From Escallonia rubra (taxonomy: Eukaryota > Streptophyta > Magnoliopsida > Escalloniales > Escalloniaceae), in the NCBI GenBank assembly GCA_033065855.1, contig JAVXUO010001311.1, positions 806,001-870,000 on the forward strand: a DNA stretch of 64,000 nt, written 5' to 3'. Each line of letters opens with the position of its first letter. Within the stretch, counting starts at the first letter, position 1. The position numbers and the translations under genes are program-made. Of the stretch, positions 47,401 to 59,941 are shown piece after piece. The notes beneath the pieces are model-generated. The model made no database searches, had not been told where the DNA came from, and saw nothing but the letters and a program-made list of their open reading frames with translations.

Positions 47401-49572
47401 TCTACTGATGACATGTCTGCAGGCATGAATTTTATCAAAAACCAGAGGAAGTGGTTGTGACCGTATTTGCAAAGGGTATACCAGCTAAAAGTGTTGCAGT
47501 TGACTTTGGTGAACAAATTGTATGTTCATGATATGATATTTATGGAATCTTTATGTTTTGCATCTGTATCCTATATATCTTGGAGAAAGACTGATGAATA
47601 TTGACGTACTCCTGTGCTCTTTTTTGGTTGCCTTGCAGCTAAGTGTTACCATTGATGTGCCTGGCGAAGACTTGTACACTCTTCAGCCTCGCTTATTTGG
47701 AAAGGTGATCTTATAACTGGGTAGTTCTCTCAGAGTGTCGTTTAATTCTTGGGCATTGAGTAAATAAATGATTTTGAAAATGTTTGGTCATACAGTTGTA
47801 TTGATATGGAAACTGGGACTTTCCATGAAATTAGTGAGATTCGGGAAATTAGGTGAATGCAAAGTCCCCCCCTTAGAATTTCCTACTTTAATGTTTCACT
47901 ACTTTTTGCTATCAGTCCTAAGATTATGTTTTAGGCTTGGTATTAGTTTTTTTTTGTATAAACTTGGGTATTGCAACACCCAAAAAGGAAATACACTGTG
48001 ACTTCCAAACCTACTACTGGCTCTAGGCCGAGAAGTTCCACACATGTCAGCAGCTATAACTGATTTTTTTGTTCTTTTTTTTTCATCTGGCTGAAGCAGA
48101 TTTATTGTAGCAGTCTTCTTGAAATGCCAACTTCTTCTTGAAATGCCAACTTCATGTTTATTGGGCTTTGACATTCTATGTTGTTACTAACAGATAATAC
48201 CTGCAAAGTGCAAGTATGAAGTGTTGTCTACGAAGATCGAAATCCGTCTAGCAAAAGCTGAAGCTATAAACTGGACATCTCTTGAATTTAGCAAGGATAA
48301 TTTAGTTCCTCAACGGATATATCCATCTTCGGGTAGGTCAGAATTCTTATATAATACAAATTTCTAGATCCAGGTACAGGTTAAAACACTATTAATTAAA
48401 TTGTGTGGGTCCCAATAAGATGGTTTATGACGGTAAAGAAAAAGTTAAGGTACCTGTGATCGTCACACGTTATGAATCAAGTACTTTAAAAAAAAGTTAA
48501 TGTTTTTATATGTATAACTACCTTCAGAAGTGACTGTACTTTACTATATAGGCCATTTACACCTCTCTTGCTTCCAGTTCTGATTTGTTGCTTTGGTTTG
48601 GTGTCACGTACACTTGAACCCAGATTTGCCTAGCACAGAAAGTTTAAGCAAGGGAATACTCGTGTTAGGACTTGTTTCAACTCTTTTTGGTAAAATATGA
48701 AATCACAAATAAAAAAAAACAGTGAATAAATGTTGATTAATCTGGCTAACATTGAACTTATGGTCCAATTCTGACCGGTAATAAATACCGGGACTTTGCA
48801 ACCCCCCTTCTTCCGTTTTTGAGGTTTCTTAATCTTGACGACTGTGCGCTGTACAAGTAGAGCCATTCAGGGGAATAATCTTTACTTAATTGTCTGTGTC
48901 AATTTCTGTGGTAATATTGATGTTTATTTAAAAAGCTCACCTCACAATTTCATCTGCTGCTACCTTCTATAGTTAATCAAAAACTGGCTTACCCTTCCTC
49001 GAAACCAACGAAAGATTGGGATAAGCTGGAAGCTCAAGTGAAAAAGGAGGTATGCCAATTGCCAGTAACTTGTAGCTCGAGCGAGCCCTTTTGACATTCT
49101 ACAGGAAACTCAAGGTGGGTTTTCTTTTTTCAGGAGAAAGAAGAGAAATTAGATGGAGATGCTGCTTTGAACAAATTTTTCCGCGACATATACCACGATG
49201 CTGACGAAGATACACGAAAAGCCATGAGAAAATCTTTTGTAAGGCCGACTCCCCCATCATAAACAATGAGAAAATCTTTAATAAGTCTTAGAAATGGTGG
49301 AATTACTTCTGCTTTGTGTGCGGGTGTGGGGTTATCAACTGTCTTGTACCGCTCCCCCATCATCCCGTAAAAGAAGATGGTAGAATTGCTTCTGTTATAT
49401 GCACATTCTCTCCTGGAGATACTTTATCTACCAGCTAATAGTATCCTTTTCGTCTGTTGTTGTCTCACAGACCGAGTCCAATGGGACGGTGCTGTCCACA
49501 AACTGGAAAGAAGTGGGTGCGAAGAAGGTTGAAGGAAGCCCTCCGGATGGCATGGAGATGAAGAAATGGTAA
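41434..49572 (+). CDS. SGT1: SGT1 co-chaperone (suppressor of G2 allele of SKP1)
   Basis: Ten exons join in frame to 358 residues: 41434-41590, 42424-42493, 44402-44526, 46167-46305, 47423-47519, 47639-47704, 48194-48332, 48973-49049, 49134-49238 and 49471-49572. Domains run in order: TPR (1-117, exons 1-3), variable linker (118-163), CS domain (164-250, [20 protein letters not shown] through INWTSLEF) and SGS domain (264-358, including [14 protein letters not shown] and [20 protein letters not shown]). The family length is about 350-370. SGT1 works with HSP90 and RAR1 to stabilise NLR immune receptors and touches SKP1 of SCF ubiquitin ligases (auxin and jasmonate responses), in cytosol and nucleus. 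The protein ends GMEMKKW; many plant SGT1s have one or two more residues. Intron 2 carries long G tracts. Confidence 0.97.
44013..44047 (+). repeat. G-tract cluster in SGT1 intron 2
   Basis: Runs of 8 and about 16 G, then shorter runs, lie on the transcribed-sense strand, so the pre-mRNA could form a G-quadruplex. A homopolymer assembly error is also possible. Confidence 0.6.
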
Positions 49573-50229
49573 TATTAGAAGTGCCTTGTCACTGCCAGAT
49601 GCTTCATGGCCTAAGTTTCTGCCTTCGAGCTTATTTTGCAGTTGGTTGTGTTTGAACTTGTCCATAATTTTTGCAAACTCAACTATATCTTAATGAAACT
49701 TCAAACTTTTGTGTGCTGAAATTCGAGTCCTTTTGCTCCTGTTTTAGGCTGCACTTAAAGTCTGCTTGTATGGTAAATCTCGAATTCCTATCGGTCGTCG
49801 ACAGTCTTTTGGTGTGACGTTGTTGTAATGTGAAACACCTCTTTGGACTCCTAATTCTGTGTTTCATCATCATCAGTTCTGCTGGTCTTAATAGACTGGT
49901 AGCGTATCATCATTAAGAAGCATATGCGCACATGGAAAATTTCATCTATGGCGTTGTGCGTGTTGCGTGCAGGGCAATGAATGTACTGGAGCACAAGAGT
50001 ATTGGCATGATATTATACCAAGTTGATATCATTTTTCGGCGAGATTCTTGAATGAACACAGTAAACATCGCAATCAAATGGAAGCACCTTCATACATTTG
50101 GACAACGGAAATATATGCGGGCGACGAAAGTTGTTTAAAATGCCACTAAATGGTGGTTTTAGCCGTTACAGCATCACTTAAAGAGGCGTTTTGTCGCTTA
50201 AAAGCATCGCCTATTCTAGCACCTGCTAT
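49573..50229. other. SGT1 3' flank
   Basis: Probably 3' UTR and downstream DNA. The minus-strand frames here (49465-49873) overlap the last exon and its UTR and have no family features. Confidence 0.5.
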
Positions 50230-50235
50230 TTTTCA

Positions 50236-51340
50236 GAGGATTCCGGATCATCAAGGGGTCCGGCTTTTGCTCAATTTGCTGACGACTTAATTTTTTCTGA
50301 GTTTGGTTTCAAGAGAACTAGAACCAAAGAGATCAAAGATAGATCTGACATCTGAGGATCGTTACTTGTCGAGCCAGCAAGATTATTTGAATAATTCTTT
50401 TGCACCAAATGGCTCGAGCCTCGGAATTCTCTTAAAATAATGACCTTTGAGGATTAAAAATAGTTTAGAGACTGAAAATTGGAAATTGTTCAGGGGTTTG
50501 GAGGGCAAAAATCATAAAGCGTGGTCTACAACAGCGGACTGCCTATGCTCGCTCGAAATCTATTTGGATGGATTGGTGGCTCCCAAAATTTTCTCCATCT
50601 CGACTGCGGACTTACAAACCTAGTACGAATGCCCCACACGTGATGTAATTGAGAGACATTTTATAACATTTCTTTGGCATTTTGTTCGTCAACAACTTAA
50701 GATCAAATTTAATTGAAAGAATGCCCCGCATTTGATGTATGTCCCCTGTGTTTCTCCGTGTGAGAGACACACGACCACCTCTTCCTTGATCGTGCATGCG
50801 CTCGGCTTGTGTGGAAAGATCCCTTCATCGGGCTACAACCCCCCAACTAGGGGGTCAATATCGTGCTAATTCTCCTTATGGTTAAATTAACTGGTCTATC
50901 GACGAGTTCATTCTCTCCGAGGCATCCTGGATTGCTATTGCTCTTTGGACTATATGGTGTGATCAGAATGAGGTGGCTTTCGTGCGTTGACCTTTAATCC
51001 GACTGCTACCTTGGCCAAGATTAAGGCCTTGGTCGCCGAGCACGAATAACCCCGAGGCATCAGCTACGGATGGCCAAATTGTTACGAGGTCACAATCCTT
51101 CTTAAGAGCGGGCTCCTAATACCTTCACACATTTCTAGCCTCCTCTCCATCCGTTCCACGTGTCGGAGTTGTGTGCATGTTCTTCGTCGCCTTCCCTTGT
51201 GTTTTGTGCGGTCTTTGCTACATGCACTGGGTTAGGGTCCTGCGTTAGGATTGACTTAGTTTTGTTTAACGCTTGTTGGGCAATTTACGCCATCGATTTT
51301 TGCTTTTGATGGGTTGAGTGTTTTTGCAAATGCGGTTTTG
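50236..51340 (+). mobile_element. Decayed LINE (L1-type) relic
   Basis: FAQFADDLIFSEF (about 50269-50307) matches the catalytic FADD core of L1 reverse transcriptase. Further on, ETHDHLFLDRACARLVWKDP (about 50764-50823) matches the zf-RVT segment, and WIAIALWTIWCDQNEVAF (about 50928-50985) the stretch after it. The parts lie in different frames with stops between them, and the distance from the RT core to the zinc finger is shorter than in intact LINEs. The element is old and internally deleted; ends are not defined. Confidence 0.6.
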
Positions 51341-51856
51341 TTCATGCTTTCTTGGTTATTTTAGCATAAATATATTCATATATTTTTTTAAATTTTGTGC
51401 TCCGGTTTTCTTGCACATATTACTTTATTATAATTTGATATGCTATATAACTGCCGCATTTTGCACTCTGTATATGTTAATCCCAGGATAAAAAAAAAAA
51501 GTTTCATAAGCCTTTTTCGCGTTTGCATCTTATGCTAGTCAATCTTATCTCGTGATGCGTAAGAATGACTTAACGTTGCATAAATTGATACATATTTTGG
51601 TCGCCTTTATATTGACTGCAGTTTAATGCTTTTTTTTTGGGTGCAAACTACAGTTTAATGCTGTCTGTGATTTTTTTAACGTGAATTTTTTTTTGCCCAT
51701 TTTACCCATGTACTTTAAAAAAAACAAAAAAGGAAAAATAAAGAAAAAAAACCAAACTTGAGACGCGCGGAATGGCATGTTGCCCAGTTCGGGCTCCCTC
51801 ACAAAGTCGCAGCTAAGCTTCTCTGTCGAAAACTTCAGTCCGATCAATATCTCCAG
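51341..51856 (+). promoter_or_regulatory. TRAPPC1 upstream region and non-coding first exon
   Basis: Noncoding AT-rich sequence with A- and T-runs. From about 51770 base composition becomes balanced and ends at a good donor CTCCAG|GTATCT (51856/51857), pairing with the acceptor TTTCAG at 52060. This implies a leader exon and a 204-bp leader intron before the TRAPPC1 ATG. Confidence 0.5.
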
Positions 51857-52071
51857 GTATCTCCTTTTCGCTCCATCACATTTCATACATCCAAAATCAA
51901 GCCCTAGTTACCAGTTCCACAGTTAGGGCTTATACAATTTTTTCTTTAATGTAAATTTGAGTTAAAAACTCCGTCACTGTAAACAAAGTCAAAATAGTTT
52001 GAATTGCTTTCAGATCTCAAATTTTTATTGAGAAAATGACAGATGTTTTGGTTGTTTCAGGATCTAAGGGA

Positions 52072-55000
52072 ATGCAGTTCTTCGGGGGATCGGAGATCAG
52101 CCCGTCTCCGCCGGCGCCGACGGCGTCCGGCAACAACGCTCACATGATGTACGTGTTCAACAGAAACGGAATTTGCCTGCTTTATAGGGAGTGGAACCGG
52201 CCGCATCGAACCCTGAGTGCCCAGCAGGACCACAAGCTCATGTTTGGCCTGCTCTTCTCCCTCAAATCCCTGACCGCGAAGATGGACCCTACCAGGTCTC
52301 TCCTAAATTCTCTCTGGTTACTCTCTGACTGTTTAGAATCATATATGATACGTAATTCGATTGAGTGTGAAGTGTGATTCGTGGACTAGATTACTGAAAG
52401 ATTGATACTGACCTCCGTTCCATTGAACTTTCCCTTCGGCTTTTTGCAATTTCCTAGGATGGACTTAGTGCCATGTAAACTTCGGATTGAACTCAACAGC
52501 ATTTGTAGATTAGATAAGTATTATTTGGATTGTCAAGCTAGAGCAAAAACAATGAGAAAAGTCAAAAGTGGATACTCGGAATTCGCAATAGGTCAAAAGA
52601 GGTAAAATCTAATAGAATGGATGCTGTAGTATGTTAACTAATTCGATCAAGCGTGAAGTGTTATTAGTTTACTAGATGATTGGCAGATCGATACTACATA
52701 AGTTCCACTGGTTTATGCCCTTATGACTTTTTGCGAATTCCTATGAGATTGGTAACATCTATACAGCGGATTGAATTTGCGTAGTAACCATAGATTAGAT
52801 AAGTTCCAATTTAACAAGTTGAGCTAGGGCAAAAAACAATGAATGAAGTCAACGTTTATGCATACTAAATATATCCTAGGAATTCACAAAAAGTTAGGGG
52901 AAAATCCTATGGAATTGAAGTAGTAGTATGTAGTAGAGGTTTTCCAATTATCAGTTGTAGCGAGCATAAATTGCTGCGCTGTAGTTCTTGCTTCATATGT
53001 CTCAGTTCTGATTGTAAGTTTTCATTGATTATAGTGAGGTTGGGATTAGTTGGGATTTGGGAGCTCGAGTCAATTGCAAGGCTTTTCGAGCTTCTATATG
53101 CTTCTCGCAATGGTGGAGGAGATGGTGAAGTAAATTGTAAAGGAGATTCACAAGGAAATGTAAGACACTTTGCTTTTCTCACCTGGTTTCTGTTAGGGGG
53201 CGGGGGACTTGGATTCTCGTCGCAAGAGTTTGGAAGTCCAAGGCTCGAAAGAAATTTCTTTTTTGTCTTTTTGCCATATGTTTGGTTGGCAGCATGATAA
53301 TGGGGTTCTTGGAAAAGGAAGAATTTGTATGTCTCTTGGTGTTTCAGGTACAAGAAAGACAGGGAGTGGGCCGAACATCTCCTTAAACTCTTTTTTCAAA
53401 GTGTAGTCGCTTGGAAACTGTGGGTTTTGCATGTGGCTCTCTTTGGCATTGATACAATGATGCCTTGGACTGTGGTGGAGCTTTGTCGCTGTATAGGCAA
53501 AGAAGAACGATGACTGTGTTATGAAATATGGATTCCCTTTGTATTACGTGGTTCATTTAGTTGAAGCGCAAGCAGAGGGCTGTTGTAATGAAAAATTGTC
53601 TATAGAGCATTTGAAAGCTGGTTTGTGGATAGAATCTTTGCTGTTCTCTCTGGGGTTTTTGTGGCCTTTTCAAATAAAATAGTTCTCTTTGATGTAATTA
53701 TATTCTTGTGTGGGCTCCTTGTGTTCATGAGCTTTTCCCTTCATGGACGCTTTTCATGTGAAAGAGCTTTTCCCCTTCACGGAAGCTTTTCATGTGAAAG
53801 AGCTTTTCCCCTTCATGGACGCTTCTCACGTGAAATCTAATGCAGCACTTTTTAAAGAAGATTTGCAATATGTGGCTACTAAATGGATGATTATTGGTTA
53901 GTATGAAGATGCTTTTTGACTGAGACCTTAGATGCAGTGCTACTCACAGTGGTGGAAGTATTGTGATAGTTTCATTGTGCTTGCTTTAAGTTGATTTCAG
54001 AAGTTTCTCTTACCTGTTGATTTTTGTTATTTATTTTGGCAGTGCTGAGAAAGGAAATCTTGGAGTGCCCCAGTTACCCGGGCAAGGGTGTTCATTTCAC
54101 AGCTTTCGTACAAATACTTACAAGCTTAGTTTCATGGAGACTCCATCTGGAATAAAGGTCAGTTAACTTAGCAAATCAAATCTAATGCTATCCCTGCAAT
54201 TTGAATTCTAAATATGAGTATGTCTTTTTTCAGTTGCTTGAATCCTTTTAACTACTTTTATCAGTTGGAATGATGGCTTGTTAATATGCATAGTTTGTTG
54301 GAGGGAACAAGAGTAAAGTCCTCCCTTAAACGGGCATTGTTAAAAGAGGGAATATTCTTCTTCTCTAGCCTCAGAAGGCTATCCAATCTCATTGCAGTAA
54401 GCTTGTACTGCATCTCAATTTGCATACATTCATCAAGATTTCCTATCATAAACGTATAACTATGAGGATGGATGGCTGGGAGAAAAACGGAAGCAACGAG
54501 TGTCAAAATATTAAATGTGCCAGTCTAGTAGTATAAGCTAAGTAGTGCACAATCACCAGCAAGACATCATATCGATGAACCCATTAAATATGCATCCTGC
54601 GATAGATATAGGTAGGAGTCATGCCAGGATCAGAAGATCTGACACCTGTCCATGAAATCTACTTAGGAACTGAACATAAACTTTTTACCTTGTGCTTTTA
54701 ACTCCCCGCCCCTCAGAAATTAGTTGGTCACTGGTTCACACTGCCATGGAAATCCCGTAGAAAATACTCTTTTGAAGCTCTGATAAGTTCTGATCATTAC
54801 CAAAATGAAAAAGATAAAAGATGAGCTTTTTCTCTCCCTGAATTTTCTTTGATGTATACTGTTAACAGGTAATATTGTATACTGATAAGGTTAAATATTT
54901 GGATGTCTGGAAATCCCCCCATAAAATTGTCAAGAATTCTATATGTTCCTCTCCACATCAGTGTAATTGCGCGATGTCTTCTTTCCCATATTTTTGTGCA

Positions 55001-55931
55001 GATCATCCTCGTCACTCATCCTAGGGCTGGTGATCTTAGAGAACCGCTAAAGTACATCTACAACCTGTATGTTGAATATGTTGTGAAGAATCCACTCTAT
55101 ACTCCAGGAACTCCAATTAAGTGAGTAACTAACATTCCATCATTTGATTCTGATTTTTTTCTATCATCTGTTCCAAGACATTTAGTTGAGGATCTTGTTT
55201 GCTGCATTTCATATGTTGATTTTCTGCTGAGAAATGAACTACTGCTATACTAGCCAAAAGAAGAAAAAGAAGAAAGAAATGATGAAGAACAAAAACTAAC
55301 TACGGTATAAACTTGAGATTGAGCATCACGATCACGTCATTATGAAGGGTGATCATCTACTGATGCCTTGCTGCTTGGAAAAATCTGGTAGACCTACGCG
55401 GTCTGTACCTTCTGTGGAGCAGGTTTTATAGCTACAATAGGCTCCAAAAATGGAGGCGAGTCTGGTTTATAGCCTTAGCAGAGCGGAGCTTGCTTATTAG
55501 CTGTCTTGTTAAACGTCCACAACCTAACACAGTAACACTGATGTATCACGTCCCTGCTATACATATATCACTAGTCGAACATGGGGTATGAGGCTCCTGA
55601 GAGATTAGACATGAATTTTGGTAGGGGGTTTATAAAAAGTTGAATCTTTTTGAGAAGGGAATATCTGTAATAGTCATGACTCCCCTTAAATATGGCACAC
55701 ATCGCATTCTTTTGAGCGTTTAATGCTAGGCAGGGAGTTTGTTAGCTGGAAAATATGTCTTCGCTAACGAGCTCAAATCAGCTTAGACGTATACGGCTTA
55801 TCCTTACTAGTTGACTGTTGTCATTTAAGTGAAACATTTAGTTGATTCTTTAACTGGAAACACCTGGCTTTGCTTGCAGATGTGAACTATTCAATACAAC
55901 TCTTGATCAGTATGTCAGAGGCCTTGGATAG
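52072..55931 (+). CDS. TRAPPC1: TRAPP complex subunit 1 (TRAPPC1/BET5)
   Basis: Four exons (52072-52295, 54043-54157, 55002-55120, 55880-55931) join to 169 residues, the plant family length. The longin-like Sybindin fold covers the whole protein. MQFFGGSEISPSPPAP and MMYVFNRNGICLLYREWNRP start it; GVPQLPGQGCSFHSFRTNTY and IILVTHPRAGDLREPLKYIY follow; LFNTTLDQYVRGLG ends it. The protein is a core subunit of TRAPP, which acts as the exchange factor for Rab1/Ypt1-type and Rab11-type GTPases in ER-Golgi and trans-Golgi traffic. An in-frame ATG at 52036 lies in the leader intron, so 52072 is chosen; it also gives the conserved family start. Intron 1 (1.7 kb) holds two MITE relics and a 36-bp tandem. 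Confidence 0.97.
52405..52935. repeat. Two diverged Stowaway-like MITE copies in TRAPPC1 intron 1
   Basis: Copy A (about 52405-52630) and copy B (about 52690-52935) share order and sequence: CTTTTTGC(A/G)A(A)TTCCTA, GCGGATTGAA or TCGGATTGAA, AGATTAGATAAGT, AGCTAG(A/G)GCAAAAA, AATGGA or AATTGA, TAGTATG. The core also matches copies in the Tic22-like and NDUFA5 introns. Confidence 0.5.
53729..53836. repeat. 36-bp tandem, three copies, in TRAPPC1 intron 1
   Basis: GAGCTTTTCCC(C)TTCAYGGA starts at 53729, 53764 and 53800, each followed by MGCTTYTCAYGTGAAA. Periods are 35 and 36. The short frame across it repeats the same 12 residues but lies inside the intron. Confidence 0.8.
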
Positions 55932-56576
55932 TATGACAAGGTATTACTCAACCACGCACCATAAATGCTGTCTGGATGAATGAGTGTGTGTTACTTGTGT
56001 AGTTTCATATCGCTTTGTTTATCCAGTTGCTTTCGGCAGGTTCCATTGTTAAAGCATAGAGAGAAGAGTATATCTCTAGATCTGTGCTTGATATGCACCT
56101 AGCCAGTACTAGTGGTGGACTTCAGCACCGCAAATGGTAATGGCAACTATATTGATAAATTTTGGCTTACATTTTCCCATAAAAAATTCAGCTGCTTGTA
56201 CAATTCAGTGAAAAAGAATGTTTTGCATCTATTGGGAGAATATGCAAAATGTAGTAGCCTTATTATTCAGATTCACTCTTACTTTGCAGTGATTAACTTG
56301 GGAAAAGCTATTGCCTTCCGTGGACCTTGACTAAAAAAATCCAGCAACCCTTTTATGTATTCACTTGCACAATGAAACTTTCCTTGAATTGGGCCTGTTT
56401 AATTTTTAACTACTCTAGTAATTTGTTATTGGCTGTAGAGAAAATGATGATGCTATTCACATCAGATTTTTCGGCAGGTCAAATTTACCGCTGGGTGCTT
56501 CCTTCTTCTTTTAGGGCTACAATTTCATTCCCCCAAACGATTGACCACAAATTTACTTTCAGGGTTTTTGTAAATG
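55932..56576. other. TRAPPC1 3' flank
   Basis: Likely 3' UTR and intergenic DNA up to the LINE tail. The 113-codon frame at 56327-56668 shows no domain. Confidence 0.5.
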
Positions 56577-58565
56577 TTTTTTTTTTGTTTTTGAAATCAA
56601 GTAAGAACCCTACCTGCTGTATAAGTCAACATCCAAATACAAACGTTTTACACATCCTAGCGATATAAACAGAAGACACAGATACACTACCCAACAAGCA
56701 CACATGAGATATTTACGAAGACCCAAAATGCCCAACCCGCCCTATGGCGGTCGATGCACTGCCACTTCCGCACGAGGTCACAAAATAGCTTGGCCACCTG
56801 GAGCCTGCCAGTTCATGGACAATGGGAGACACCATCTTCCGACAACACGAGCTAATCTTCGAGTTTCAGTTAGACCGTGCTGACCCGCAACACTCAAGGA
56901 GCAGAACCGAGTGTCATCCAACCTATAATACAAATAAAAAAGAGCTGGGGAACTTGTTGTGGTCAGATCATCATTCCCTGACAACTTTTGAAACAAAAAA
57001 CCATCATGAGTAAATAACTTAAGAATAAGGAAATTGTTAGTCAAAGCCCAGTAAACAATATAAGCGAGAGCAAGCACAGATGCCACGGATTTTTCGATAC
57101 AACATAGTGCTTGTGCAAAAGATCCTACGTAACGATCACTCGTATCAACTACTTCCATACTAATACTGAGACTTAACCTCTTAGGTACCCAAACCATACT
57201 AAAGTATAAATAGATAGTCGTTGCCACGTCAGGAGACCCGCGAGAGGAGAGAATAATAGGGTTGCGTGACCCCAAATGCAATTGCCCTGTTTGTACAGCT
57301 GACCCTGCCCTTTTGCTTTGCTGCCTCCGGGTATGTGAACACACATACCAGGCCGCAGAATTGGACTGTGTCATGCGGTTAGTATGAGCAATAATATTCC
57401 TCAAAATAAATCTGCATGCTTGGAACACCAATTGATTGCGTGCTAGCCAGATGGCCCAAAGAGTCCAAGCCAGGATCTCAAAGGCCTGCACAGGATGGGT
57501 ACGAGCATTGAAAGGTGTAGAAAGCCATCGAACCAGCCACTTCGATAAGGATACGTCTTGATTGTTCAAGCGGAGACTGAGGTATCTGCCAAACCATATT
57601 GGCCTCACCACGTCACAATAGAGAAATAGGTGCGAGGCGGACTCCTCAGAACGCAGACATAATGGACATTCGATGGTAGTCTCGATATTTCTGTGTCGTA
57701 ACTCAACCCGCGTCGGAAGTCGGTCCCACAAACATAGCCATAAAAACGTGAGAAGCTTGTGAGGGAGTCTAAGTTTCCACAGACGCTGCCACACATTCAA
57801 TGGTACGGTAGGAAATATGATAGTCCTGCAGCCTTTTGCTGCCAAGAGCCGGTAAGCCGAGCCAACGGTAAATTCACCATGAACCAAAGGTGCCCAATAC
57901 CATTGTTCTGGATACCCGTATGGCGATAAAAATAAGCTTCGAATGGCCTGAACTACCGGCTCAGGAAGATGTGCCGCAAGTTTATTGCGTATCCACCCAT
58001 TTTGAGGATCCATTACATCTGCTACTGTCCATTGGAGTGTCTGAGTAGAACGTAACGGCTTAAGCGATTGTGTCGAATATCCGGGTACCCAATTGACCTC
58101 CCAAAAACTAAAAGAAGAAGACATGGCAGGCTGATGCCATAATCCTTTAAGGAGAAGATCCCGTCCAAAAAGTAACCCTTTCCAGCTATACGAGCTTCGC
58201 CGATCAACTTTGGAATCTAGAAAATTTGCTCATTGACAATATTATTTGCCTAAGAGCACTTGGCTGAGTAAGCTTTGTGGGTTCCAAAGCATGCGCGCAC
58301 CTACTTTAGCAAGAAGTGATTGGTTCATCCACTGAATGTACGCAGGCCTAATCCGCCCTCACAGTGGGGTTGACACAACTGTTTCCAACTAATCCAGTGT
58401 AGGTGCCCTCCTGAGGTTGTGCCAGACCAGAAGAAATTAGCAAGCGTGGAGTGGACTTCCTGGTAAAAGTGTCTCGATAAACTAATAACCGACATATAAT
58501 GACTAAGCATAGGTCATACTACAACTTTAATCAACGTTAAGCGGTCTGCACGACTAAGGAATAAA
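56577..58565 (-). mobile_element. 5'-truncated LINE (L1 type), minus strand
   Basis: On the minus strand a 448-codon frame (58124-56778) carries the zf-RVT segment (VWQRLWKLRLPHKLLTFLWL, then CPLC, HLFLYC) and a diverged RNase H domain to its stop. Upstream in another frame, about 58510-58325, lies the end of the reverse transcriptase (HSTLANFFWSGTTSGGHLHW, GGLGLRTF), and LSRADRLTLIKVV at about 58560-58520 lies just above it. Another frame at 58207-58022 overlaps the junction, so at least one frameshift lies near 58125-58325. A T-run at 56577-56588 is the likely poly(A) tail. The catalytic FADD core, endonuclease and ORF1 are missing. The long open frame suggests moderate age. Confidence 0.8.
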
Positions 58566-59012
58566 CCTGTCTAGCTTTAGTCAACCATTTTCTATTCCTT
58601 ATGGTGCCAATGTTAAACTTATGAGGTTTATGCCATATTCCTTTACCCTTTCCTTTTTGTTGAGGTTGAGGGATAATTGGTTGGTGTACATTAATGGTTA
58701 ATCTTGTTGCGTAGTTCTTCAAAAATTACTTAGCTCTGTTTGGTAACGTTTATTTTTTTTAGTTTTTTCTCCAATTTTGTAAACTGAAAAAAAATAAACG
58801 CGTTTGACACACTGTTTTTTCTTTAGTTTTGAAAATAAGGCTGTTTTTAAAAATTTCCATTTAAGAGTTTTGATTTTTATTTTGAAACCATCACCATCAC
58901 CACCACTACCTCCCACTACCACAACCATCGCTGCCTGCGACCAGCGCTGGCCACTGCCATGCCCCACCATTGCCACCTCAAACCACTACCAAAGAAAAAC
59001 TCAAAATAAAAA

Positions 59013-59903
59013 GAGCAAATTACAAAAAACTCTCTTGAAGTTTGCCTTATTTACACTCAGTTCTTACTAACTTTGATAATTATACTAAGCTCCTTGTGGT
59101 TTGTAATATGTTTACACAAAACTCTATTCCGTTAAGCGTCCGTCAATATAAATTAGGGCACCACGTAACCTTTTTGTGGTCTACCGAAATTGCCCTTAAG
59201 CTGTCTTTCTCTTCTTTCACCACCGCTGCAAACGTAGCAAACCACCACCATCGACGCAGCAAAACACCACCAAACACCATCTGCACCCCTCGAACACCAC
59301 TGCCTCTCTCTCTGTGTGCCATCATACATCATACCCATAACTGAAGCCCAAATCCACTAGCAACCACCAACTCAAGCACAAAACCCATCATTGGATTACA
59401 CCCAAATCACAAAGAAAAATGGCAAAACAAGAGAAGCAACTACTGAATAAACAAAGAAGCAAAACCAGAAGGTTTTGGCTCGCAGCGATGCTGAAACATC
59501 ATCGATTAAGAAGCACAGGATCTGGCGGGTGGCGGCGGTGATGTGTTCGTTTTCACCGGTGTAAATTTGGCGGTCTAAATCAAGAAGCACAAGACCCATT
59601 CATTGGCGTGTAGATCATGCGGTGGAGGATTGTGCAATTGCGATTGGTGGAGGTTGGGCATCTGTTGGCGGTGCTCGGGGAGCTGTTAGCCTGTCGTGAC
59701 GGCCAAAGAGGCGCAGCGGTCGTCGATGGGCAAATCGATGGTGGCCCTTAGCCTCGCCGGAGATGCTTTACGACGGCGAGCAGGATTTTCCTATGGCCTA
59801 TTGATTGCCGGCGGTTGGGAGATTGGCAGCGGCATCTCGGGGACCGTGGGTGGCCGACGGTTGAGCGACTGACGCATGTCTCGTGGGCCATCAGTGGCGA
59901 TGT

Positions 59904-59941
<38 letters not shown>

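Noticed and set aside
52036-52071. Upstream in-frame ATG for TRAPPC1
   Set aside because: It lies in the probable leader intron, and the conserved protein begins at MQFFGG (52072).
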